This document shows positions 1-8,506 of a DNA stretch of 64,000 bases, in pieces. This stretch comes from a bacterium. GTDB lineage: Bacteria > Sumerlaeota > Sumerlaeia > SLMS01. The stretch's first letter is position 1; each line of letters opens with the position of its first letter. The notes under the pieces are model-generated. The model was not told where the DNA came from and searched no databases. It saw only the letters and a list, made by a program, of their open reading frames with translations. The DNA lies in NCBI GenBank assembly GCA_016125005.1, contig WGMQ01000023.1, positions 1-64,000 of the forward strand, written 5' to 3'. Both the position numbers and the translations under genes were made by a program.

Positions 1-953
1 AATTCGAACTGGTGGGTAATGAGTCGCTCGATTCCCGCCAGGCTTCCGGTCTGCATCAGCTTCACAGCGCGCCAAAGCGTGTCGTGGGGGCGACGAACAA
101 ACTGAATGGCGAGTTCCTTGCGCCGTGCGTCATAGGCGTTGAAGATGATTCGGTTGTCCGCGGGAGCCCCGACGATCAGCACGCGTCCGCCGATCTGCGT
201 CAGGGTGACGGCCGTGCGGCATCCCTCCGAGGCGTTGCTCGTGTCGAACGCCGCGTCCACACCACCGCGGCGCCAGCAGCGGACGAGCTCCTCCGCATCA
301 TGAGCCGTCAGTGCATAGCGGGCCCCTTGCTCGAGCGCGGCACGGCGCCGATACTCAATCAGGTCGACCGCCAGGATGTCCCGCACCCCCATGGACAGGA
401 GCGTGCGGATCAACGTCAGTCCCAGATGGCCGCAGCCCACCACCGCCGCCGTTCCCATGACCTGCAACTGCGAGCGATCTGCCGCGTGGATGGCGACACT
501 CAGAGGGAGCAACAGGATCGCCAACTCGTCGGGGATCTCCTCGGGAACAGGAACGCAGAGGCTGGCGGGCCAGCTGAAGCGCTGCTGCATGGCCCCGTGA
601 ACCGGTGGGAGCCCAAGGATGCGCACGTTCGGGCAAAGGTTCTGGCTCCCCTCGCTGCACCATTCGCATTGGAGGCAGGGCGACACCGGATTGGCGACCA
701 CCCGTGCGCCCAGCAGGCGCGCATCGACACCACGACCAATGCCCACCACGCGAGCGACGAACTCCGAACCGGGGATGTGGGGCTGGCGGAACCCATCCAC
801 CGCCGGGGCCCCCCGGCGAAACAGCGTCGCATCACTGCCGGTGAGGCCCACGATCAGCGGTTCCAAGAGCAGCTCTTTGGCCCCCGCCTCGCGCCGCGCG
901 GGAACGTCTCGCACTGCAACCGTCTCTGGGCTGGTCAGGTGAACGACTTTCAT
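1..953 (-). CDS. MDR-family (zinc-type) alcohol dehydrogenase, partial
   Basis: The frame opens at an ATG at 953 and runs off the window start, giving 317 codons of the N-terminal and central part. It has the GroES-like fold of medium-chain dehydrogenases. The structural zinc lobe is intact (four cysteines in SPCLQCEWCSEGSQNLCPN), and a nucleotide-binding segment with VVGCGHLGL follows. The catalytic zinc site is altered. The usual Cys of the G-x-C-G-T/S-D motif is Thr (GLTGSD), and the usual His of PGHE is Ser (IPGSEF). The substrate is unknown and it may not be a conventional zinc alcohol dehydrogenase. It is transcribed away from rpoN. Confidence 0.8.
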   Translation of the reverse strand, partial: MKVVHLTSPETVAVRDVPARREAGAKELLLEPLIVGLTGSDATLFRRGAPAVDGFRQPHIPGSEFVARVVGIGRGVDARLLGARVVANPVSPCLQCEWCSEGSQNLCPNVRILGLPPVHGAMQQRFSWPASLCVPVPEEIPDELAILLLPLSVAIHAADRSQLQVMGTAAVVGCGHLGLTLIRTLLSMGVRDILAVDLIEYRRRAALEQGARYALTAHDAEELVRCWRRGGVDAAFDTSNASEGCRTAVTLTQIGGRVLIVGAPADNRIIFNAYDARRKELAIQFVRRPHDTLWRAVKLMQTGSLAGIERLITHQFE

Positions 954-1111
954 TCGTGCTCCTTCGCGCGTGTCCGTGCATTTCGCGGTGCGAGTGGACC
1001 GTCCGCGAGGAAAGGGGGTCAATAGTCGCTCGCCGCGGCCAGTCGGAAAATGAAGTGGGATTCCGTGAATGAATCCCCCACAAATGCGTGTCCAAAAAAC
1101 ATCACTTCGCC

Positions 1112-1141
1112 TTGACCTTTGGCACGCCACTGGCCTACATT
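1112..1141 (+). promoter_or_regulatory. Candidate overlapping sigma-70 and sigma-54 promoters for rpoN
   Basis: TTGACC at 1112-1117 and TACATT at 1136-1141 are separated by 18 bp and form a sigma-70-like pair. Inside it, TTGGCACGCCACTGGCC (1119-1135) matches the -24/-12 consensus YTGGCACGrNNNTTGCW except for one T in the -12 box and one weak position. Either start would lie about 85-100 bp upstream of the GTG start of rpoN. No experimental support. Confidence 0.35.
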
Positions 1142-1230
1142 GGGTTGTGCCTGATTTTTGCTTATCCGCAAAAACAAGTCTGGCCGTTTGTCGCATAACC
1201 CAAGATTTAACAACCCCATGGGAGAGATCC

Positions 1231-3183
1231 GTGGCGCTCTCGCTCCAGCAGGTTCAGAAACAGACACAGCGGCTGATCATGACGCCGCAGATGCAGCAGT
1301 CCATCCAACTCCTTCAGATGAACTCGATGGATTTGGAGATGCTCATCCGCGACGAAATGCTCGAGAACCCCTTTCTTGAGATGTCCGACGATGAAGAGGC
1401 GACCGCCTCCGGCGCCGAGGACGCGGTCGACGCTCCCGATGCGGAACCGGAGGTCGCCGAACTGAGCGGGCTCTCCGATGAGGCGGCGCAAGATACGCTC
1501 ACCACCGCGGATGATCAAGACTTCGACCGCGAATCCGTGGTCGATACCACGAACTGGGAGACCACCGAACCATCCGACCCTGGTAACCAGTCCGAGGGTA
1601 GCGAGGAGTTCTCCAATTTCGCCGAGAACGACGTCGACTGGGGCGAGGAATTCGCCGACAGCGACACGGTCTCCACCGGCAGCGGTACCCGCGAGGAGCA
1701 CGAGGAACACGACTTTACCACCTACACCGGCGCCAGTGAGAGTCTCTACGACTCGCTCCTGCGTCAGCTCCACCTCAGCATTCTGGCCGACCACAACTTC
1801 GAGATCGGCAAGTTCATCGTCGGCAACATCAACAACGACGGCTATCTGGACAGCAACCTGTCCACCCAGTGCCTGATGCTGGGCTATCCGGCGGAACTGG
1901 TGGAGCCGGAACACGCCGGATCGGTCGAGCGCGTCGACAACGCACTGCGGCACCTGTTGGCGAAGCTCCGTCGCGGCGAGCGCCCTGAGGCCTTCGCCGG
2001 GATGAAGCGTCGCGAAGTCGTCGCCCGCATCGGTGCGGAAATCCTCGGTCTCTCCTTTGACCGGGTGAACGCCATGAAGGAAGACGAGTTGCTCCGCCGC
2101 TTTATCGCCCGGCGCCTCAAGCGGGACTACGAAGACATTGCCGATCTGTCTGCTCCCGACCTGCTTCTCGAGACCATCGCCTTCCGCACAAATGCGACCG
2201 CCGACCAGGTCTTCGACGTGCTCGAAGTCATCCACGATTTCGAACCGACCGGCATCGGTGCCCGCGACCTGGGCGAGTGCCTTCGTCTCCAGTGCGAGGA
2301 GCAGGGCATCCGCAACCGCATCCTTTACCAGATCCTCGACGATCATCTGTCCGACTTGCAGCAGAAGCGATTCCGCGAGATCTCCCGCGCCATCGGCGTT
2401 CCCGAGGATACGATCGTGGAGGTCTTCAACACGCTCTCACACCTTGATCCCCGGCCCGGTCGATCGAAGTCCAAGGAAGAAGTCCAGTACATCACCCCCG
2501 ACGTTTATGTGAAGAAGATCGACGGCAAGTACCTCTACTTCCTGAACGAGGGTGACGCGGGGCGCCTGAAGGTTGCAGCCAACTACCGCCGCCTCATGGC
2601 CCAGAAGGCCAAGCGCGGCACCGAGGCGGCCCGCCTTCACGCCGCAGGGGTGCGCAACGGGTCCATCGCCGCGCCCACAGCCGACGAGAAGGAACAGATC
2701 GACTACGCCTCCGAGAAGTACAAGAGCGCCATCTGGCTCATCCGCAACATCGAGAAGCGCAAGTCCACGATCCTGCGCGTGACCGAAGCGATCATGGAGT
2801 ACCAGAAGGAGTTCCTCGAGAAGGGCATCGAGCACCTTCGCCCCCTGACCCTCCGGGACATCGCCGAACGTGTCGGCATGCACGAGTCCACGATCGCCCG
2901 CGTCACTACCAAGAAATACGTCGAGACACCGCGTGGCATCTTCGAGCTGAAGTACTTCTTCTCGAGCGGCTTGGAGACGGACGACGGCGACGCGGCATCG
3001 TCGCGGTCCATCAAGGAACTGCTCACGCAGATGATCGAGGCCGAGGATCGACGCCGTCCCCTCAGCGATCAAAAGATCGCGGACATGCTGCGCAAGAAGG
3101 GCTTCCAAATCGCGCGCCGCACCGTGGCCAAGTATCGCGAGCAGCTCAAGATCCTTCCTGCCAAGCTGCGCAAGGACGTGTGA
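1231..3183 (+). CDS. rpoN: RNA polymerase sigma-54 factor
   Basis: Alternative sigma factor that needs an AAA+ activator for open complex formation. Region I (residues 1-50) is Q/L-rich with the usual TQRLIMTPQMQQSI pattern, followed by a long acidic region II. The core-binding domain contains FEPTGIGARDLGECL, the HTH is near residues 545-565, and the RpoN box ARRTVAKYRE lies at 628-637. The start chosen is GTG 1231 with GGGAGAG just upstream; an ATG at 1069 is in frame but has no homology behind it. At 650 residues it is longer than typical RpoN (about 480). Part of the excess is an insertion of about 110 residues between NNDGYLDSN and the next conserved segment (residues ~208-318). Confidence 0.95.
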   Translation: MALSLQQVQKQTQRLIMTPQMQQSIQLLQMNSMDLEMLIRDEMLENPFLEMSDDEEATASGAEDAVDAPDAEPEVAELSGLSDEAAQDTLTTADDQDFDRESVVDTTNWETTEPSDPGNQSEGSEEFSNFAENDVDWGEEFADSDTVSTGSGTREEHEEHDFTTYTGASESLYDSLLRQLHLSILADHNFEIGKFIVGNINNDGYLDSNLSTQCLMLGYPAELVEPEHAGSVERVDNALRHLLAKLRRGERPEAFAGMKRREVVARIGAEILGLSFDRVNAMKEDELLRRFIARRLKRDYEDIADLSAPDLLLETIAFRTNATADQVFDVLEVIHDFEPTGIGARDLGECLRLQCEEQGIRNRILYQILDDHLSDLQQKRFREISRAIGVPEDTIVEVFNTLSHLDPRPGRSKSKEEVQYITPDVYVKKIDGKYLYFLNEGDAGRLKVAANYRRLMAQKAKRGTEAARLHAAGVRNGSIAAPTADEKEQIDYASEKYKSAIWLIRNIEKRKSTILRVTEAIMEYQKEFLEKGIEHLRPLTLRDIAERVGMHESTIARVTTKKYVETPRGIFELKYFFSSGLETDDGDAASSRSIKELLTQMIEAEDRRRPLSDQKIADMLRKKGFQIARRTVAKYREQLKILPAKLRKDV

Positions 3184-3187
3184 CCGG

Positions 3188-3868
3188 CTACCGTTGAGTG
3201 TCTTCCGCTGGCAGCTTCAGAAGCTGCCAGCAGTACCACGACGCAACCGTGCGCCAGGGGCGCCAGATTTCGGCGCGGCGCTCGACGTCTGCGGGCTTCG
3301 GCTGCTCCGCCAGCCCGTCAAGCCGCTGAAGCCCCATCCGCACGCCCAAGTCCTCCACCGGCAGCACGTCGGGACGGCGAAGGCAGAAGATCAGCACCAT
3401 CTTGACCGTCCACGGGCCGATCCCCTTCACCTGTGTGAAGAGCCGGATCAGTTCCTCGTCGGGGAGCGCCGTGATGCGCTCGGTGCTGAGATTCTCGGCG
3501 GCCCAAAACTCCGCGAGGGCGCGCACGGTGCGCGTCTTGGCCCCCGAAAGACCCGCGGTACGAAGTGATTCGTCGCTCACCATCAGCAGCGAGGCGGGAG
3601 TCAGCGTGCCGTCGTCACCGGCCAGACCGCGAAAGCGATCCGCGATGCGCGCGGCAACGGTCGTGGAGAGCTGCTGGCCGAGGACCGCGCGGCAGAACTG
3701 ATAGAGTGTCGCAGGCTTGCCCGGCACTTCGAAGGGACCCACGCGGTCGATCACGCGGCCCAGGCGTGGATCGGCGGCGCGAAGGTCCGCCAGGGCCTTG
3801 CTCGGAACAGCGGGGAGGCGCCGCGGTGTCACCGCGCACTGGGTGGATTCACGACGAGCCGAGGCCAC
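3188..3868 (-). CDS. DNA-3-methyladenine glycosylase II (AlkA-like, HhH-GPD)
   Basis: Base-excision repair glycosylase that removes alkylated purines. The 226-residue protein has the helix-hairpin-helix motif VKGIGPWTV followed by the GPD-type segment LPVEDLGVRMG, whose Asp is the expected catalytic residue. VLGQQLSTTVAARI is also family-typical. There is no ATG near the homologous N-terminus. I place the start at GTG 3868, just behind the stop of the PBP2 gene, with GAAGAG upstream. The frame stays open far upstream inside mrdA, but that part is low-complexity and is not counted. Confidence 0.82.
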   Translation of the reverse strand: MASARRESTQCAVTPRRLPAVPSKALADLRAADPRLGRVIDRVGPFEVPGKPATLYQFCRAVLGQQLSTTVAARIADRFRGLAGDDGTLTPASLLMVSDESLRTAGLSGAKTRTVRALAEFWAAENLSTERITALPDEELIRLFTQVKGIGPWTVKMVLIFCLRRPDVLPVEDLGVRMGLQRLDGLAEQPKPADVERRAEIWRPWRTVASWYCWQLLKLPAEDTQR

Positions 3869-3872
3869 CGGC

Positions 3873-5663
3873 TTACTCTTCGTCCGACGCGGGAAGAACA
3901 CGCGCCGAGGCAACGGGCTGCTCGACGCCGTCGGTGATGCGCCCCTCGCTGCGAAGGATGGCGCGGATGATCTCGCGTCCGATGGGACCGGCAATCTCAC
4001 CGCCGTGTCCGTCGGCGCCTTCGATCTGAACCACAAAGGCCCAGCGCGGCGCCTCCTCGGGGAAGAACCCCGCGAACCAGGCATCGACCCCACCGCTTGA
4101 GTTCTCGGCGGTGCCGCTCTTTCCGACCACGCCCCAGGCGCGGGGTATGTGGGCCTTGTAGACGGTGCCGCCCGTTTCATTCACGGCGCGCCGCATGCCG
4201 TTCAGGATCGCTGGACGAGCCCCGAGCGGCAGGTCGACGGCGACGCCCGGGGCGACCTCCGTCGGCACCCCGTCCTTCGACAGGACCACGCGGGGCGTCG
4301 GAAGGTACGAACCGTTGGCAATCGCCGCCACTGCCCGAACGACCTGTAGCGGCGTGGCAAGGAATCGGCCCTGGCCAATCGAGAAATTCGTGAGTTCACC
4401 CGGGGTCAGTACCTGCACGTCCGGCAGGTTCCCCGAGGCCTCCGATAGCAGGAAGCCGGTGCTGCGTCCGTAGCCGAAGCGTTCCGCCTCCGCGCGCAGA
4501 AGCTCGGGACCCAGTCGCTGCCCCAGCTCGTAGAAGTAGTCGTTGCAGCTGACCTTCAAGGCACCCGCGAGGGTCATGTGACCATGTCCGGTCCGCACGT
4601 TGCACCAGAAGGGACGGCGCCAGCCCTCCAGCATAAAGGAGCCGGTGCAGTCCACGGTTTCGTCGGGGGAAATCCCGGCGCGGATCGCTGCGGAGGCACC
4701 GATAAGTTTGAACGTCGAGGCTGGCGGGAACTGGCCGCGAGCGACCTTGTTCACATAGCCAACGGGACGTCCGTCGATCATCTGAAGACCCGGGTTTGCC
4801 GAATCGAAGGTCGGTGTCGACGCCATAACGAGCAAGTCACCGTTCTGCACATCCATGACAACGATACTACCCACCTCGCTACCGAGTTGGGTGTAGGCGA
4901 GCGTCTGGATTTCTCCGTCGAGGGTGAGGACGATGTCCTTCCCCGCGTGGGACGGGCGCATCAGCGTGGGCTCATCGAGGAGGCGACCGCGGGCGTCGCG
5001 CGTGAGGCGTTCGAGGCCGGGCTCGCCCGCGAGATCCGGTTCGAGCGCGGACTCCAGCCCAGCGCGACCAACTTCGTCGTCGGGGCGGTAGCGGGGCGCG
5101 GGAAAGTCGGATGTGCGACCCTCGGGGATCTTGCCCATGTGGCCGACGACCAACGCCATGGTCGTTGGGTAGGCGTACTCGCGGCGAAAGTCTTCCTGAA
5201 GTCGCACCCCGGGGAACTCGGTGGGACGTTCAATGAGAGGGAGAACGGCGTCCTGGCTCATGCGACGAGCGATGGTGACGCGCTGGGATCGCGGTGTCTG
5301 AGCGAGGATCGCGTCGGGTGTGAGGCGCATCGACTCACCCAGCAGGGACTGGAGGCGCGCCAGCACATCCGCCGCGGCTTCATTGCTTTGGCGATATGGG
5401 GAGTAGGTAACGGTCCAGGTGCGCTGGTTCGTCGCCACGATCCGACCGGCCCGGTCGAGGATGTTGCCTCGCGGCGCGGCCAGCCGCACGTCTGTCTCCA
5501 GATTGTCGGTGGCCATCGACTCGTAGCGCGACTGCTCGACGGTGCCGAGGCGCACCAGTTGGGCGCCGATGATCACAAGCGGCGTCAGCGCAGCGGCCAC
5601 CAGCATTCGCCGGGCGAACGAATAATGGGAGAACTGTGACAGAGCCTGCGACCGGAAGTTCAA
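3873..5663 (-). CDS. mrdA: Penicillin-binding protein 2, elongasome transpeptidase
   Basis: Periplasmic D,D-transpeptidase of cell elongation, anchored by one N-terminal membrane segment (about residues 20-42). A PBP dimer domain follows (PRGNILDRAGRIVATN). The transpeptidase domain has the nucleophile motif STFK (Ser316), VSCND (SxN) and KSGTAE (KTG). At 596 residues it matches PBP2. The start is TTG 5663; ATG at residue 20 would cut into the region before the membrane helix. No rodA, mreB or mreC is seen next to it. It is followed within 5 bp by the AlkA-like gene. Confidence 0.9.
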   Translation of the reverse strand: MNFRSQALSQFSHYSFARRMLVAAALTPLVIIGAQLVRLGTVEQSRYESMATDNLETDVRLAAPRGNILDRAGRIVATNQRTWTVTYSPYRQSNEAAADVLARLQSLLGESMRLTPDAILAQTPRSQRVTIARRMSQDAVLPLIERPTEFPGVRLQEDFRREYAYPTTMALVVGHMGKIPEGRTSDFPAPRYRPDDEVGRAGLESALEPDLAGEPGLERLTRDARGRLLDEPTLMRPSHAGKDIVLTLDGEIQTLAYTQLGSEVGSIVVMDVQNGDLLVMASTPTFDSANPGLQMIDGRPVGYVNKVARGQFPPASTFKLIGASAAIRAGISPDETVDCTGSFMLEGWRRPFWCNVRTGHGHMTLAGALKVSCNDYFYELGQRLGPELLRAEAERFGYGRSTGFLLSEASGNLPDVQVLTPGELTNFSIGQGRFLATPLQVVRAVAAIANGSYLPTPRVVLSKDGVPTEVAPGVAVDLPLGARPAILNGMRRAVNETGGTVYKAHIPRAWGVVGKSGTAENSSGGVDAWFAGFFPEEAPRWAFVVQIEGADGHGGEIAGPIGREIIRAILRSEGRITDGVEQPVASARVLPASDEE

Positions 5664-5962
5664 TTTTGCACCCGAGTTATGATTGAGTGGAAATTGTATT
5701 GGAAAACGTTTGGAAAATCAGAGCGTTCATTCAGGTATTGCCGAGTCCACCTGTGTCCCCAAAAAAAGGGAAAAATCCGAACGGTTACCGGAAACCCTAA
5801 TGAAACGCGGCTTTTTTGCGTGGTCGGGTAGCACCCTATTGGTGACAACAGCACACCGGGGGAGGAAAAGCTTGCGTTCGGTACCACAGCAAGCGTATTC
5901 CGTCGTCGACGTGAATGTGATTCACGGCTTTCCGCCACCGCAAAGGTACGATTACTAGACAA
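5664..5962. other. Divergent intergenic region between mrdA and the DUF3800 gene
   Basis: About 300 bp and AT-richer than its surroundings. It must hold the promoters of both divergent genes. A possible -10 for mrdA is TACAAT (minus strand, 5693-5698) without a convincing -35. TACGAT at 5946-5951 could be a -10 for a nearly leaderless DUF3800 transcript. A short open frame on the minus strand here has no recognisable product. Confidence 0.4.
5911..5925. promoter_or_regulatory. 15-bp palindrome, candidate operator
   Basis: GTGAAT-GTG-ATTCAC is a perfect 6-bp dyad with a 3-bp centre, ending 37 bp before the ATG of the DUF3800 gene. It resembles an operator for a dimeric regulator. The GTGA...TCAC arms recall CRP/FNR sites, but with 7 rather than 6 bp between them. 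Confidence 0.35.
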
Positions 5963-6865
5963 ATGGCTCCCATGCATTTCATCTATCTGCAACAGTCCGG
6001 CAAACCCGTGGAAGGTTCCTCGGGGACGTTCTGGACATTAGGCGGGGTGGCCATCAGCGCGGATAAATGGCGAACGCTTCAGCTACGCGTGAACGGACTC
6101 CAGAAGAGTTTCCAGAAGGAGAACTACGCGCCCGGGCGGACGCGGATGAACGCCAACGATTTGCTCCATCAGCGCAATGCGGGAAGGCCCTGGGCCCTCG
6201 CCTATTGCAAGGGCATGGAGAAGATTGCCGCCAGCCTGGACATCAAGGTCTTCCTAGTGGTCGTCGACAAACGCACGACCGACAAGCCCGCGCACCCGAA
6301 GTGGCTCCTGCCGCTCACATATCACTACCTGATGAAGCCCATCTGCCAGTTCCTAAAGGAGTCCAACAGCCTCGGGACGCTGGTGATCCCCCCGGGGCGC
6401 GACGAGGAACGCCAGACGATCCTCGACCTCCAGATGTCGAACGTCTTCTCGGCCGGCAGCAAATCCAGCCCACTCGTCGGCTCGCCGCTCATCCAGTCGG
6501 AGCAGGAGGCCGTCGGTCTCCAGATCGCCGACTTCGTCGCCACTGTCACGCGACGCTATCACGAGCACGCCTACCCGAAGCTCTTCGCCAAGGAATCGCT
6601 GGTCGGCTACGACGCGCTCATCAACAGCCACTATCAGGGCTTCGTGAAGCCTAATACCTACCAGTCGGCCATCTCGGACTCAAAGGGCTACAAGATCCGC
6701 GGCTATATCTATCTCTGGCGGCGCGAACAGGGGCAGTCCAACCCGCGTGATGCCGCGAGGGTTGCTGGCGACGAATCCGAAAGCGGACGCTCGGGCTCCT
6801 ACGCAGCCCGATCGAGCGAGGTGCCAATGGCCGCCGAGGAACCGCGCAGCTACGGCGATGAGTGA
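5963..6865 (+). CDS. DUF3800 domain protein
   Basis: The 300-residue protein matches the DUF3800 layout: a first strand followed by GGVAIS, a middle VVVDK segment, and the C-terminal region with SEQEAVGLQIADFVA. DUF3800 proteins are found in phage, plasmid and defence contexts and have been proposed to be RNase H-fold nucleases. The normally acidic DESG of the first strand is replaced here by QQSG (residues ~11-14). The last 45 residues are low-complexity. There is no clear ribosome binding site at ATG 5963; ATG 5972 is the alternative. It stands alone between housekeeping genes and converges on the M42 peptidase gene. Confidence 0.72.
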   Translation: MAPMHFIYLQQSGKPVEGSSGTFWTLGGVAISADKWRTLQLRVNGLQKSFQKENYAPGRTRMNANDLLHQRNAGRPWALAYCKGMEKIAASLDIKVFLVVVDKRTTDKPAHPKWLLPLTYHYLMKPICQFLKESNSLGTLVIPPGRDEERQTILDLQMSNVFSAGSKSSPLVGSPLIQSEQEAVGLQIADFVATVTRRYHEHAYPKLFAKESLVGYDALINSHYQGFVKPNTYQSAISDSKGYKIRGYIYLWRREQGQSNPRDAARVAGDESESGRSGSYAARSSEVPMAAEEPRSYGDE

Positions 6866-6873
6866 GTCGCTCC

Positions 6874-7944
6874 TCAGGCGCTGAAGTTCTGTTCCCCAGT
6901 GATGTCCAAGAGGAACGCCGTCAGGATGTCGATCACGCCCTGAATGTCCGACTCGTCGGCCATTTCCACGGTATTGTGCATGTAACGCAGCGGGATCCCG
7001 ATGGAGATGGTCGGGATGCCCGCGCGGATTGTCGGCATGGCGTCCGCATCGGTCCCCATGTTGCCATTCTCTGATTCGAGCTGGAAGCGAAGCGCGTGGC
7101 GCTCGGCGGCGGAACGAACCGCACCCGCCAGCTTGTTGCTCGACTTCACACCCACGGTCAGGATCGCGCCCTTCCCCATCGCCGCATCGCCAAAGCGACG
7201 CTTGTCCAGCCCCGGCACATCGATGGAATGGTTGACGTCGATGGCGATGGCAGCGGTCGGCTCCAGGCGATAGGCCGCCGTGGTGGCACCGGTGAACAGT
7301 CGGCTGGTTTCCTCCTGCACCGTGGCCGCCGCGTGGACGGTGGGGTAGAGGCGATCGCGCTGCTGCCAGAGGTTGCGGAGGACCTCGGCGGCGACGAAGG
7401 CCCCGAACTTGTTGTCCACGTCGCGGGCTGCAAAGCGCCCATTGCGCAACATCACGCGCGGTCCGCCCACCACGCCGGCAGTCCCGATGGGGGCCGCAGC
7501 GGCGGCCTCGTCCTTGGTCGTAGCGCCGATGTCGATGTATAGATCGTAAATCTTCAGCTTCTTGGCGCGGGCGTCCTCGTCCTGAAGGTGGGGCGCCATC
7601 TTGCCGATGATCCCGGGTACGGGACCTTCGATACCAAGGAGCGTCACCGGCTGGCTGATCAGGACGTCCGGGTCCTGTCCGCCCACTGGCTCGAAGAAGA
7701 GCATCCCGCTCTCGTCGATGTAGCGAACGATCACGCCGATTTCGTCGATGTGACCCATGAGCAGGAAGCTGGTGGTCTTGGAGGCACCGTCGATGGTCGC
7801 GATTTCCGTCCCGTGGACGTCGCTGAGCTGGCGATGGGAGAAGGCGGCAGTCTCGCCGCGCCAGATGGCGCGGGCCTGTTCCTCAAAACCGGAGGGGCTG
7901 GGAGCGTCGAGGAGTCGGTGGAGAAAATCGCGAGACTGGAGCAA
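6874..7944 (-). CDS. M42 family metallopeptidase (aminopeptidase)
   Basis: Cytoplasmic dinuclear-metal aminopeptidase of the FrvX/TET type. Expected ligand motifs are present: GHIDEIG, RDVDNKFG, TVQEE, AIDVNHS and the C-terminal MHNTVEM. The length of 356 residues is normal. The segment after the catalytic Glu pair (QEETSRLFTGA) differs from the usual QEEVGLRGA. The start is TTG 7944, decided by GGGAGG seven bases upstream; no in-frame ATG fits the homologous N-terminus. Its natural substrates cannot be inferred. Confidence 0.88.
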   Translation of the reverse strand: MLQSRDFLHRLLDAPSPSGFEEQARAIWRGETAAFSHRQLSDVHGTEIATIDGASKTTSFLLMGHIDEIGVIVRYIDESGMLFFEPVGGQDPDVLISQPVTLLGIEGPVPGIIGKMAPHLQDEDARAKKLKIYDLYIDIGATTKDEAAAAAPIGTAGVVGGPRVMLRNGRFAARDVDNKFGAFVAAEVLRNLWQQRDRLYPTVHAAATVQEETSRLFTGATTAAYRLEPTAAIAIDVNHSIDVPGLDKRRFGDAAMGKGAILTVGVKSSNKLAGAVRSAAERHALRFQLESENGNMGTDADAMPTIRAGIPTISIGIPLRYMHNTVEMADESDIQGVIDILTAFLLDITGEQNFSA

Positions 7945-8506
7945 GGGCGGGCCTCCCGGCGGAATTGGCGGCGATGATTCGCCCGCGGGTGACTCGGCGC
8001 AATGCTTAGGTTGGAGGGATCAACACGAGGGGAGCGCGTCTCAGCACTACGCGAAATTGCGCCCAAGGCAAATTGACCACGGAGGCACGGAGACACGGAG
8101 GAAAAGAATACAGATTGCTGAAAATAGTAAATTTAATATGTCATCTGCGGAGAGCAGGGGGACCTGAGACCGCAAGGAAAAACACTGAACACATTCTCAT
8201 CTGTCGATTCCAAGGGATCGAAAGCTGATCTCTCGAAATCACGTCGCCACATGCTTTTCTCCGCACCGCTGGGCATCCTGGTGAGGCTTTCATTCTGTCG
8301 CTACGCGCCATCGGGACGGCTCGGGATTGAAACGGAATCGTCCTTGAAACGCAAGGCGTACAATCTGACTCCGAAATATCTTAGATTAAGCGCTTTCTGA
8401 GGTTCATCTACCCTTGCGCTCGCTCAAGCAATTTGTATCGTCCAAGGTGTCAGTTGACCCCGACGAGGCCGCACCACAGGGGCAAAAATTCATCCGGAGT
8501 CGAACC
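7945..8506. other. Intergenic region before the EF-G-like gene
   Basis: About 560 bp without a credible gene. It contains the CACGGAG tandem repeat described separately and an AT-rich stretch just before the EF-G-like gene. No clear -35/-10 pair with normal spacing was found, and no tRNA fold was recognised. Confidence 0.5.
8078..8101. repeat. Three tandem CACGGAGR octamers
   Basis: CACGGAGG, CACGGAGA and CACGGAGG lie head to tail at 8078-8085, 8086-8093 and 8094-8101. Arrays of this kind recur in intergenic DNA of many environmental bacteria, where their role is unclear. Only one array is seen in this window. Confidence 0.75.

Noticed and set aside
12-1025. Long plus-strand frame opposite the MDR dehydrogenase
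   Set aside because: The minus strand encodes a recognisable dehydrogenase with structural zinc cysteines; the plus-strand product has no homology-like pattern.
1207-2346. Minus-strand frame opposite rpoN
   Set aside because: It is a shadow of the conserved sigma-54 gene.
3869-4180. N-terminal extension of the AlkA-like protein inside mrdA
   Set aside because: The residues are Arg/Pro/Ser-rich shadow sequence; the family N-terminus begins after the mrdA stop.
5660-5992. 110-residue minus-strand frame between mrdA and DUF3800
   Set aside because: It covers the divergent promoter region, has no ribosome binding site and no family pattern.
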